Source: Aestuariivirga sp. (GTDB lineage: Bacteria > Pseudomonadota > Alphaproteobacteria > Rhizobiales > Aestuariivirgaceae). From it: a DNA stretch of 50,436 nt. Under the pieces are notes generated by a model. It searched no databases, was not told the DNA's origin, and saw nothing but the letters and a program-made list of their open reading frames with translations. Position 1 is the stretch's first letter. Each line of letters starts with the position of its first letter. This document shows positions 43,366 through 50,436 of this stretch, piece after piece. Both the position numbers and the translations under genes were made by a program. Where the stretch lies: contig NZ_JADCDA010000051.1 in NCBI RefSeq assembly GCF_020252405.1, forward strand, positions 1 to 50,436, given 5' to 3'.

Positions 43366-44208
43366 TCAGTGGTTGAAATAGGGGACGGTGGCCGGGTCCC
43401 TGCCCCAGGCGGCCGCCAGATACCTGGCGCCGAGCTTCTTGACGGTGCCGTCGTCGATCATCGACTGGATGATCTTGTCGAGAGTGGCGTTGTTGGCGTT
43501 GCCCTTGGGATAGATGGCGCCATAGGACTCGCCCGTCCTGTACTGGCCGACGACGTCCACCTTGTCCGGGTTGGCCACCACTTCGGCGAGCACGATCGAG
43601 GTGTCGGTCACGGCCACGTCGGTCTGGCCGGCGCGCAGGGCCGCGAACATGTCGCCCTGGTCCGGATAGACCTGCACGTCGGTGATGCCGAGCTTGTCCT
43701 GGACGAAGGCTGCACCCGTGGTCGCCTGCTGCACGCCGATCCTGGCGGACTTGATCGACGTCTCGTCGACGGGTGCATCCTTGCGCACCAGCACGCCGAT
43801 GTCGGAACTGAAATAGGGCACCGAGAAGTCATGAACCTTCTTGCGCTCTTCGGTGATGGAGATTTGAGACATGGCGAGGTCGAAGTCATGGGTCTGGCCG
43901 GCGATCAGCGCGTCCCAGCCGACATTGACGACTTCAAGCTTATCGTAGCCGGCGCGCCAGGCGATCTCGGCGGCCATGCAATATTCCATGCCGTCCTTGA
44001 TGGCTTCCGGCGTATCGCCGTTCCACCAGATGGGGGCGGGGAGAGACACTTCGACGGTCAACTGGCCGGGCCTGGCCGGGTTGGCGATGGGGATCGACCC
44101 CTTCTCGCCCGTCACTTCGCAATTGCCGATCATGTTGGCGGCGGATGCGGGAATGCCGAAGGCCAGCAGCGCCGCCGCGGCGAGAAGCACGCGTTTCGAG
44201 ATTGCCAT
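43366..44208 (-). CDS. Polar amino-acid ABC transporter substrate-binding protein
   Basis: A 280-residue SBP_bac_3-type periplasmic protein. A signal peptide covers about residues 1-24 (LLAAAALLAFGIPASAANM). The mature protein has the family-typical VGWDALIAGQTHDFDLAMSQ, ISITEERKKVHDFSVPY, and IGVQQATTGAAF blocks. The substrate is a polar amino acid or a related compound; nothing in the sequence fixes it further. It is first in its operon, with a promoter and an AGGGAG site upstream. Confidence 0.9.
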   Translation of the reverse strand: MAISKRVLLAAAALLAFGIPASAANMIGNCEVTGEKGSIPIANPARPGQLTVEVSLPAPIWWNGDTPEAIKDGMEYCMAAEIAWRAGYDKLEVVNVGWDALIAGQTHDFDLAMSQISITEERKKVHDFSVPYFSSDIGVLVRKDAPVDETSIKSARIGVQQATTGAAFVQDKLGITDVQVYPDQGDMFAALRAGQTDVAVTDTSIVLAEVVANPDKVDVVGQYRTGESYGAIYPKGNANNATLDKIIQSMIDDGTVKKLGARYLAAAWGRDPATVPYFNH

Positions 44209-44244
44209 GGTGTGATTGCTCCCTGTGCTTTTTCTTTAGGGCTG

Positions 44245-44273
44245 AATAAACGGGAAAAGGCGCTGCAGGGCAA
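44245..44273 (-). promoter_or_regulatory. Promoter of the amino-acid transporter operon
   Basis: On the minus strand TTGCCC (44268-44273) and TTTATT (44245-44250) are exactly 17 bases apart and lie about 40 bases before the binding-protein start. Both boxes match four of six consensus positions. Confidence 0.5.
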
Positions 44274-44373
44274 GGGGCAAGACAGCTGAGAAAAATCAAG
44301 GATCGGCATCGCGGGCGGCAATTTCGATTTCCGCATCACCGGCCACCTGGCGTCGCCGCGGCCCGGCAATTCG

Positions 44374-44476
44374 GGCATGATCCGCAAGAGTCCGTTCCAC
44401 TCCTGCGGTTGATGCTCAGGCTTTTGATCTGGCGCATGTTCCGTCCAGGCGATTCCGCGTGAACGGAACATGCGCT
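44374..44476 (+). repeat. Dispersed GAGCATGATC palindromic repeat, copy R2
   Basis: This copy lies in the 293-base spacer between the ends of ppc and the start of the transporter operon. It has a diverged module A (GGCATGATCCGCAAGAG then GATGCTC), the linker CTTTTGATCTGGCGCATG, and a full module B in which GCGCATGTTCCG pairs with CGGAACATGCGC around GTCCAGGCGATTCCGCGTGAA. The spacer holds no gene. Confidence 0.75.
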
Positions 44477-44501
44477 GGAGATTATGAAAACCGGGGGCTG
44501 A

Positions 44502-47231
44502 TCAGCCGGTCCAGCCCAGGCCCGCCGCCACGCAGTTCATGGTCATCAGCAGCGGCATCATCAGATTTTCGCCGCCCTTGCCGCGGCGCGTCTGCTTCAG
44601 CAGCTGCACCTGCCAGCGGTTGGCCTGGTCAACCATCGGCCGCACCCGTTCGAAGCGGCGCTGCAGGCCCTCGAAGCGTTCGCACAGGCGCGTCTCGCCG
44701 GTGAGATCCAGGATGGTGCGGGCCGTCCGGCCATGCTCGTGGCGGATCAGCGCGAAGAGGCGCTCGGCCGAGGCGCGGTCGGTGACGAGTTCGGCATATT
44801 GCTCGGCCACGCCCATGTCCGCGAGGTAGAGCGACTTTTCGACCTCGTCCACCGCCAGCCGGAAACCGCGCGAGCGGTTGAACATGTCGCGCAGCAGGCG
44901 CATGCCGTCAGCCCCGCGCGGCACGAGGAAGTCGTCGAAGGCATAGCCAAGCCCATACCAGCCGGTGAGCAGATGGCGGTTCTGGCTCCACGCGAAGACC
45001 CAGGGAATGGCGCGCAGATCGCCGATGCCCTTGGCGCCGAAGCGCCGGGCCGGGCGCGAGCCGAGCTTGAGGTTGGCCAGCTCCTCAACCGGCGAAGCCT
45101 GGTGAAAATAGTCGAGCAGGCCCTTGTCCTCCGCGAGCTTGCGGTAGTGCCGGAAGGAGGCCTGGGCGATCCATTCCACCGCCTTCTGGTGCTCCGGGTT
45201 CACCTTGAGTTCGGGCTCGTCGATGGACTTGAGCGAATGCACGAAGACCGAGGCTGCGAGGATTTCCAGATTGTGCTGCGCCGTGCCGCGGTTGGCGAAT
45301 TTGGAGGAGACGACCTCGCCCTGCTCCGTCACGCGCATATGGCCGTTGATGGTGCCCGCGGGCTGCGCGGCAATGGCGCGGCCCGTCGGCGCTCCGCCGC
45401 GACTCACCGAACCGCCGCGGCCGTGAAAGAAGCTGATCGACACGCCGGCGTCACGGCCGACGCGGATCAGCCGGCGCTGCGCTTCGAACAATTCGAAGCT
45501 GGCGCAGAAGAAACCGCCGTCCTTGTTGGAATCGGAGTAGCCGAGCATCACTTCCTGGCGGCCGCCGTGGAAGGCCACGGAGGTTTTCACCACGGGGTGC
45601 GCCAGAAGCTCCGTCATGATCGCCGGCGCGGCGCGCAGGTCGTCGATGGTTTCGAACAGCGGCACCACGCGGATGCGGCAGGTTTCGCGGGCGTTCTCAT
45701 CGGCGAAGAGGCCGGCGAACTTGGCGAGGAGATAGAGGCCAAGTACGTCCGCGGCGCTCTGCGTCATCGACAGGATGAAGGCGCCGATGGCCTGCGGGTC
45801 CGGCCCGTCGATGGTGTCGCGGATCAGTTCGAGGAGGCCCAGCAGTTCGCGCGCCTCGTCCGACACGCCGCGGAACTGCGGCAGGAAGCCCAGGGGCTTC
45901 GCAAGCTCCGCTTCGATCCAGGCCTGCCATCCGGCGGAGCCGGCCTCCGGGCCTCCGCCCGGTTCGAGCGGGTTCAGCTTGCGCCAGATTTCCTTCAGCA
46001 CGCGGTTGATGACGGTGGTGTTCTGGCGGATGTCGAGGCTGACTGTGCGGAAGCCGAAAGTTTCCACCTCCCAGCGCACCGGCCGCGCCAGCGTCGCGGC
46101 GAGCGAGACGGAGTGCATCTGCGCCAGCGCCTCCTCGGCGGCAAGCAGTTCGGCGATCAGTTCGCCGGTGTCGATGGGCCGGAAGCCAGCGCCCTTTGGC
46201 CCCCCGGAAAAGGTCTTGGCCAGCCGCACCTTCAGCGCGGTGAAGAAACGCCGGAACGGCTCGTGCATGTTGCGGCTGCCGATGGCATCGGCATCGCCGG
46301 TGAGTTCAACCTGCTTCTGGACGCGGCCGAGGAACTCCTCCGGGAACACGATCTCCTGTGTCGACAGCGAGACGAGCTGCGCCAGATCGTTCAGCCGCTG
46401 CTCCAGCCGCGCCACGATGGCATTGCGGTTTTCCGTCAGCGCAAAGCGCGTCACGTCGACAGTGACGAAGGGGTTGCCGTCCCTGTCGCCGCCGATCCAG
46501 GAGGAATAGCGCAGCGGCGGACGCACGCGGTGCGGCGTCTCCGGGTAATGGCGCTGGAGCGCGGCCTCCAGAAGGTCGCAGAGGCTCACCGTGCGGTCGA
46601 ACAGCGTCTCGCGGAAAAAGTGCAGGCCCCAGTGAATCTCCTGCTCCACGGTCGGCTTCTCCAGGCGGATTTCGCCGGTGAGCCAGAGGAGATCGATCTC
46701 GTTGCGGAGCAGCTTGAGCAGGTGAACGCGCTCGCGCGGCGTCCAGCGCGGGCTCTCGAGTTCATAGAGCTTCAGGTAAATGCGGCGGTGGATTTCAAGA
46801 ACGGTGACGCGCTTGGCCTCCGTCGGATGCGCTGTGATGGTGGGTTGCACGTCGATGGTGTCGAGGGCGGTCTGCACCGCCTCGGGCGGGACATTGGCGG
46901 CCGCCACCGTGGCGAAGGCGTGGGAGAAGGAGCCCGGCACCTGGTCCGGCCCGCTGCGCGTTTCCATCTGGCGGCGGTTCCTCATCGCCGCGTTTTCTTC
47001 CGCGATATTGAGGAGCTGCAGCCACATGCCGATGACCTGCAGCGCCGGCCCGATCAGTTCGGGCGCGAGCGCGGAGGCATTGGCGGGCTCGTCGATAATG
47101 GCCAGCACGCGCGGCTCGCGGACGCGGATGACCTGCCGCAGCAGGTCGCGCAGCATCATGGTGGTTTCATCGAGATAGGCGCTGTCGACCGGCCCGGTGC
47201 TGGCGGCTCTGGCGAAAGCTGCGTTCGACAC
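44502..47231 (-). CDS. ppc: Phosphoenolpyruvate carboxylase
   Basis: Adds bicarbonate to phosphoenolpyruvate to give oxaloacetate, the main anaplerotic reaction. The 909-residue product has the catalytic His in TAHPTEAKR, the substrate-loop GGDRDGNPFV, the FHGRGGSVSRGGAPTGRA signature, and a C-terminal Gly at the conserved end (AAGLGWTG). A GTG at 47231, ten bases after GAGGAG, was chosen; a TTG at 47249 would add six residues. It uses bicarbonate, which the DabAB pump about 7 kb away could supply. Confidence 0.93.
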   Translation of the reverse strand: MSNAAFARAASTGPVDSAYLDETTMMLRDLLRQVIRVREPRVLAIIDEPANASALAPELIGPALQVIGMWLQLLNIAEENAAMRNRRQMETRSGPDQVPGSFSHAFATVAAANVPPEAVQTALDTIDVQPTITAHPTEAKRVTVLEIHRRIYLKLYELESPRWTPRERVHLLKLLRNEIDLLWLTGEIRLEKPTVEQEIHWGLHFFRETLFDRTVSLCDLLEAALQRHYPETPHRVRPPLRYSSWIGGDRDGNPFVTVDVTRFALTENRNAIVARLEQRLNDLAQLVSLSTQEIVFPEEFLGRVQKQVELTGDADAIGSRNMHEPFRRFFTALKVRLAKTFSGGPKGAGFRPIDTGELIAELLAAEEALAQMHSVSLAATLARPVRWEVETFGFRTVSLDIRQNTTVINRVLKEIWRKLNPLEPGGGPEAGSAGWQAWIEAELAKPLGFLPQFRGVSDEARELLGLLELIRDTIDGPDPQAIGAFILSMTQSAADVLGLYLLAKFAGLFADENARETCRIRVVPLFETIDDLRAAPAIMTELLAHPVVKTSVAFHGGRQEVMLGYSDSNKDGGFFCASFELFEAQRRLIRVGRDAGVSISFFHGRGGSVSRGGAPTGRAIAAQPAGTINGHMRVTEQGEVVSSKFANRGTAQHNLEILAASVFVHSLKSIDEPELKVNPEHQKAVEWIAQASFRHYRKLAEDKGLLDYFHQASPVEELANLKLGSRPARRFGAKGIGDLRAIPWVFAWSQNRHLLTGWYGLGYAFDDFLVPRGADGMRLLRDMFNRSRGFRLAVDEVEKSLYLADMGVAEQYAELVTDRASAERLFALIRHEHGRTARTILDLTGETRLCERFEGLQRRFERVRPMVDQANRWQVQLLKQTRRGKGGENLMMPLLMTMNCVAAGLGWTG

Positions 47232-47328
47232 GTGATGTACGCTCCTCAAATCCCCCCATTTGTAGTGCGGTGCAACACGAAAAGAGTCAACGCTATTTCA
47301 GCGCGACTGGCCATAGGTGCATGAACCG

Positions 47329-47388
47329 CAAAAGTGCAACCCGCTTTTGCGACAGGATCATGCTCCAGCATATGATCCGGCGCATGAC
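47329..47388 (+). repeat. Dispersed GAGCATGATC palindromic repeat, copy R3 (partial)
   Basis: It has the second part of module A, from CGCAAAAGTG to GCGACAGGATCATGCTC, then a shortened linker and CGGCGCATGA. It sits in the spacer between the divergent ppc and ABC-F genes, about 30 bases before the ABC-F start, and may affect that leader. Confidence 0.65.
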
Positions 47389-47421
47389 ATTTGGGCGGTC
47401 CGCCGCTACAAGGCGCCCGCC

Positions 47422-49272
47422 ATGCTGCACATCAATGGACTGACTTACAGGATCGGCGGCCGCCTGCTGCTCGAAGAGGCCTCGGTCGCGGTGCCCGAAA
47501 GCCACAAGGTGGGAATTGTCGGGCGCAACGGCGTGGGCAAGTCCACCCTGTTCAAGCTGATCCTCGGCGAGCTTCCCGCGGAGAGCGGCTCCGTCACCTT
47601 GCCCCGAAACGCGCGGATCGGCACCGTGGCGCAGGAAGCCCCGGGCGGCCCCGAAAGCCTGCTTGCCACCGTGATGGCGGGGGACTGGGAATTGACGGCG
47701 CTCACAGCCGAGGCCGGGACCGCAACCGACCCCCACCGCATCGCCGAGATCCAGACGCGGCTCGCCGACATGGACGCCCATTCGGCGGAGGCGCGCGCCG
47801 CCACCATCCTTTCCGGCCTCGGCTTTTCCGGCGAGACGCAGCAGGGCCCCTGCTCGGCCCTTTCCGGCGGCTGGCGCATGCGCGTTGCCCTGGCCGCGGC
47901 CCTCTTTGCGAGGCCCGACGTGCTGCTGCTCGACGAGCCCACCAACTATCTCGACCTCGAAGGCGCCATCTGGCTCAAGAGCTTCATCCGCGACTATCCG
48001 CACACCATCGTGCTGATCAGCCATGACCGCGACCTGCTGAACGAGGCGGTGGGCTTCATCCTGCACCTCGAGCGCGGCAAGCTCACACTCTACCAGGGCA
48101 ACTATGACTCCTTCGAGCGCCAGCGCCGCGAGAAGCAGGCGCTGACCGTGAAGCTCCAGAAGAAGCAGGAAGACCAGCGCAAGCACATGATGGCCTTCGT
48201 CGAGCGTTTCCGCTACAAGGCCTCGAAGGCGCGGCAGGCGCAGAGCCGCCTCAAGGCGCTGTCGAAGCTTGAGCCCATCGCCGAGCTGGTCGAGGACCGC
48301 GTCGCGCCCTTCTTTTTCCCGAACCCCGGCAAGACCATCGCGCCCCCGCTTGTGACGTGGGACAGGGTGAGCGTGGGCTACACGGAAAACAAGCCGGTGC
48401 TGCGGAACATCACGCTCCGCCTCGATCCGGACGACCGCATCGCGCTGCTGGGCTCCAACGGCAACGGCAAGTCCACCTTCGCCAAGCTGCTCTGCGGCAA
48501 GCTCGAGGCGATGGCGGGCGACATGAAAGTGCCGGCGCGGCTGACGGTGGGCTATTTCGCCCAGCACCAGCTGGACGAGATCTCGGCCGGGCGCACGCCT
48601 TATTCCTACTTCGCCGGGCTGATGCCGGACGAACCGGAGTCGAAACGCCGCGCCAGGCTGGGCGCCTGCGGCTTCGGCGCCAGTCTCGCGGATTCGCCCT
48701 GCTCGACGCTCTCGGGCGGCGAGAAGGCGCGTCTGCTGTTTGCGCTTGCCGCCTTCCACGGGCCGCACATCCTGGTGCTGGACGAGCCCACGAACCACCT
48801 CGACGTCGACAGCCGCGAGGCCCTGATCATGGCGATCAACGATTATGAGGGCGCCGTCATCCTCATCAGCCACGACCGCCACATCATCGAGACCTGCGCG
48901 GATGAACTCTGGCTGGTGCATGACGGCACGGTGAAGCGCTTCGATGGCGACATGGAGGACTATACCCGGCTGGTGCTGGAGCGCGCCCGCGCCGTCCGCC
49001 GCGCGGAGCGGGCGGCGAAGGAGCCCGCCGCCGAACCATCACGCCAGCCCGCCAAACCCTCCGCCTCCACTGTCCAGAAGGCAGTGGAAAAACTCGACAG
49101 GCGCATGGAGGAGATCCGCGGCAAGATCGGGATCCTCGACAAGGCGCTCTCGGACCCCGCGATCTACAGCGAGGAGCCGAAGAAGGCTGGCGACTTCACC
49201 AAGCTGCGCGCCAAGCTGGCAACGGATCTCGAAGACCTGGAGAACCAGTGGCTCGAAGCCCAGATGGGCTGA
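47422..49272 (+). CDS. ABC-F family ATPase
   Basis: A 616-residue soluble protein with two ABC domains and no membrane part. Walker A motifs are GRNGVGKST at 34-42 and GSNGNGKST in the second half; the signatures are LSGGWRMRV and LSGGEKARL; Walker B segments are LLLDEPTNYLD and LVLDEPTNHLD. Between the domains is a long charged arm (about 240-300), the P-site tRNA interaction motif. A Lys/Ala-rich C-terminal coiled coil follows. It likely acts on stalled ribosomes. ATG at 47422 gives the family start. Confidence 0.92.
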   Translation: MLHINGLTYRIGGRLLLEEASVAVPESHKVGIVGRNGVGKSTLFKLILGELPAESGSVTLPRNARIGTVAQEAPGGPESLLATVMAGDWELTALTAEAGTATDPHRIAEIQTRLADMDAHSAEARAATILSGLGFSGETQQGPCSALSGGWRMRVALAAALFARPDVLLLDEPTNYLDLEGAIWLKSFIRDYPHTIVLISHDRDLLNEAVGFILHLERGKLTLYQGNYDSFERQRREKQALTVKLQKKQEDQRKHMMAFVERFRYKASKARQAQSRLKALSKLEPIAELVEDRVAPFFFPNPGKTIAPPLVTWDRVSVGYTENKPVLRNITLRLDPDDRIALLGSNGNGKSTFAKLLCGKLEAMAGDMKVPARLTVGYFAQHQLDEISAGRTPYSYFAGLMPDEPESKRRARLGACGFGASLADSPCSTLSGGEKARLLFALAAFHGPHILVLDEPTNHLDVDSREALIMAINDYEGAVILISHDRHIIETCADELWLVHDGTVKRFDGDMEDYTRLVLERARAVRRAERAAKEPAAEPSRQPAKPSASTVQKAVEKLDRRMEEIRGKIGILDKALSDPAIYSEEPKKAGDFTKLRAKLATDLEDLENQWLEAQMG

Positions 49273-49282
49273 GCCTCACCTG

Positions 49283-49460
49283 GAGCATGATCCGCAAAAG
49301 TGGAACCGGTTTTGCGATTAAGATCATGCTCAAGTTTTTTGATCTGGCGCATGATCCGCAAAAGTGGAACCGGTTTGGCGATTAAGATCATGCTCAAGTT
49401 TTTTGATCTGGCGCATGATCTTTTCGTTCAGGCGGGTCCGCCTGACCGGATCATGCGCCG
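49283..49460 (+). repeat. Tandem GAGCATGATC repeat, copy R4
   Basis: Two module-A copies lie in tandem at a 64-base period: GCATGATCC starts at 49285 and 49349, and GCATGATC again at 49413, which opens a module B. Copies differ at very few bases (TTTTGCG versus TTTGGCG), so the duplication is recent. The last part runs into the 3' end of holC and supplies its stop codon region. It also separates the convergent ABC-F and holC genes. Confidence 0.8.
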
Positions 49461-49921
49461 GCGGCGGCGCGGTTCTGCCAGCGGCCCTGCCCGTCCTGCT
49501 GCCAGTAGCTCACCTCGTGGCCCGCGGCCCTGAAGCGTTTCCATCCTTCGCGCGCGGCTTCCACCGCCGCGGCATCATTGCCGTCGAACATAATCACCGC
49601 CCGGGTGAGGCCGCCGATCTCACCCACCGCCGCGCCATCGACATAAAAGCGGACATTGGCGTTGTTCGGGTTCTCGTTCTCCGCCGTCAGCCACACCGGC
49701 TGCAGGTCCGCACAGCCGTCCGCCTTTGTGCCATGGGGCAGGAAACTGTTGTCCTCGAAACTCCACAACTGGGCGGCGAGCGCTTCCGCGCGCTCTTCGC
49801 TTCCGGCCTGAACCACCACCCGCCATCCCCGTTCAAGGCTCATGCCGAGAAGCCTCGGCAGCACCGAATCCAGAGGCTGGCGCTCCAGATGATAAAAGAA
49901 AACCGGCGTCATCGGCTCCAT
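49451..49921 (-). CDS. holC: DNA polymerase III subunit chi (HolC)
   Basis: A clamp-loader accessory protein that contacts SSB. The 156-residue product has the family features FFYHLERQPLD near the start, LERGWRVVVQ, SEERAEALAAQLW and FLPHG. An ATG at 49921 has GGGAG nine bases upstream; a second at 49912 is possible. The C-terminal codons lie in the end of repeat R4, so the repeat may have replaced the original tail. The usual neighbour, a leucyl aminopeptidase gene, is not present here. Confidence 0.88.
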   Translation of the reverse strand: MEPMTPVFFYHLERQPLDSVLPRLLGMSLERGWRVVVQAGSEERAEALAAQLWSFEDNSFLPHGTKADGCADLQPVWLTAENENPNNANVRFYVDGAAVGEIGGLTRAVIMFDGNDAAAVEAAREGWKRFRAAGHEVSYWQQDGQGRWQNRAAAGA

Positions 49922-50061
49922 TCAGCAAGGCTCCCACCCCCGGTCAAGTCCGCCCGCCCGCATTTCATGCTGGCAAAGTTACCATATTGCAGCATGGGAC
50001 CCCTGTGGAGAATTATTCATGGGTTTGTTACATCGCCGAGTCGGCAAAAGCGGAGTCAGAC
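49922..50061. promoter_or_regulatory. Spacer with possible promoter before the last gene
   Basis: TTGCAG (49987-49992) and AATTAT (50011-50016) are 18 bases apart on the plus strand and could drive the small gene at 50062. The match is modest. The rest of the spacer shows no gene or structure. Confidence 0.3.
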
Positions 50062-50343
50062 GTGAGACGGACTGATCGTGACGAGCGGGCTCCCTCCCTC
50101 ACCGAAGCCCCAACGGCCGCCAGCCTTTACTGCCTTGCGGCCATGGTGGCGGATGAGGCGTCGTTGGCCGGGCACCGGGACTTTTCCAAGGCCATAGAGA
50201 CCGCCATGGACGGCTTTCTCGCCACCCTGCCGCCGGACCAGCAGGCCAATGCCCTCACCCTGTCATACGAGATCGCCATGAACTGCGCTGGTGACAGCGA
50301 AGAACCCACAAAGCCCCGCCTGCGCCTGGTCTATTCCCGCTAA
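50062..50343 (+). CDS. Small protein of unknown function
   Basis: A 93-residue frame starting with GTG, with GGAG six bases upstream. It has a polar N-terminus, then ASLYCLAAMVADEASLAG, a helix-like middle, and a C-terminal LRLVYSR. No membrane segment, signal peptide or motif is recognised. The base composition fits coding sequence. It is not homologous to anything I can name. Confidence 0.5.
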   Translation: MRRTDRDERAPSLTEAPTAASLYCLAAMVADEASLAGHRDFSKAIETAMDGFLATLPPDQQANALTLSYEIAMNCAGDSEEPTKPRLRLVYSR

Positions 50344-50378
50344 AGCGCCGGGCGGTCATGCAGAATCGGGGTCTTTTC

Positions 50379-50397
50379 CCTCCCCCTTGTGGGGAGG
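50379..50397 (+). terminator. Hairpin near the window end
   Basis: CCTCCCC and GGGGAGG enclose a CTTGT loop in a 7-bp stem, 36 bases after the last gene. It may be its terminator or the edge of another CTCCCC-type repeat; the window ends soon after. Confidence 0.4.
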
Positions 50398-50436
50398 CGA
50401 ATCACATATGGCGGCGGCGTGTCTTGTGCCATGTCA

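Noticed and set aside
44733-47324. 863-codon plus-strand frame opposite ppc
   Set aside because: Antisense shadow of a high-GC gene, with no recognisable family; ppc is full length with all signatures.
49283-49460. CRISPR-like array from the 64-base repeats
   Set aside because: Whole units repeat with no unique spacers, there are only two to three copies, and no cas genes are near.

Overview
This window reads as backbone chromosome of a high-GC alphaproteobacterium, most likely of the order Hyphomicrobiales (Rhizobiales). The evidence is the gene strings recR-ybaB-dnaX with an SRP RNA gene upstream, def-fmt-truA, rpmH-rnpA-yidC-engB-argB-HAD-dapD-dapE and rpmI-rplT-pheS-pheT, a BA14K-like exported protein, an AapM-like amino-acid permease, and dispersed GAGCATGATC-type palindromic repeats. 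The genus cannot be named from the sequence alone.

Layout. 1-1050: the end of a probable insertion sequence, a snap-back inverted repeat and a low-GC DUF3800 gene, a small accessory patch. 1051-13386: housekeeping genes. recR, ybaB, dnaX and ffs lie on the minus strand; a BA14K-like gene and def-fmt-truA lie on the plus strand; dapE, dapD, a nucleotidase, argB, engB, yidC, rnpA and rpmH lie on the minus strand. 13614-17286: a three-gene, ATGA-coupled operon with a TVP38/TMEM64 membrane protein, a MerA/Lpd-like flavoprotein and an orphan histidine kinase. 17408-24535: infC, then a TIM-barrel isomerase, a small exported protein and a complete ugpBAEC glycerol-3-phosphate importer behind a phased PhoB box, then rpmI-rplT. 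The importer therefore separates infC from rpmI. 24644-30434: pheS, a DUF559 endonuclease-like gene between about 60-bp inverted repeats with a displaced remnant of the pheT 5' end, the intact pheT, and pgi. 30441-33299: a deleted acyl-CoA dehydrogenase, L-serine dehydratase and a LysR regulator. 33400-39064: an operon divergent from the LysR gene, encoding DabB, DabA, a DUF6671 zinc-ribbon protein and CysD without CysN. 39161-43317 and on to 44208: a channel-like protein, a membrane-anchored LuxR-type regulator, a VUT transporter, ndk and a polar amino-acid ABC transporter. 44502-50436: PEP carboxylase, an ABC-F ATPase, HolC and a small unknown gene.

Functional threads. Inorganic carbon: DabAB would raise cytosolic bicarbonate, and PEP carboxylase, the only bicarbonate-consuming enzyme seen here, lies about 5.4 kb downstream; no Rubisco or carbonic anhydrase gene is present. 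Phosphate: ugp is likely PhoB-controlled. Both ABC importers carry a strong GC hairpin directly after the binding-protein gene.

The two most unusual structures are the DUF559 unit inserted at the pheT start, which appears to have supplied or preserved a functional gene start while leaving the older start as a remnant, and the dabB-dabA-DUF6671-cysD operon. No CRISPR array, tRNA, rRNA or replication origin was seen. All assignments come from reading the sequence; no database search was run.
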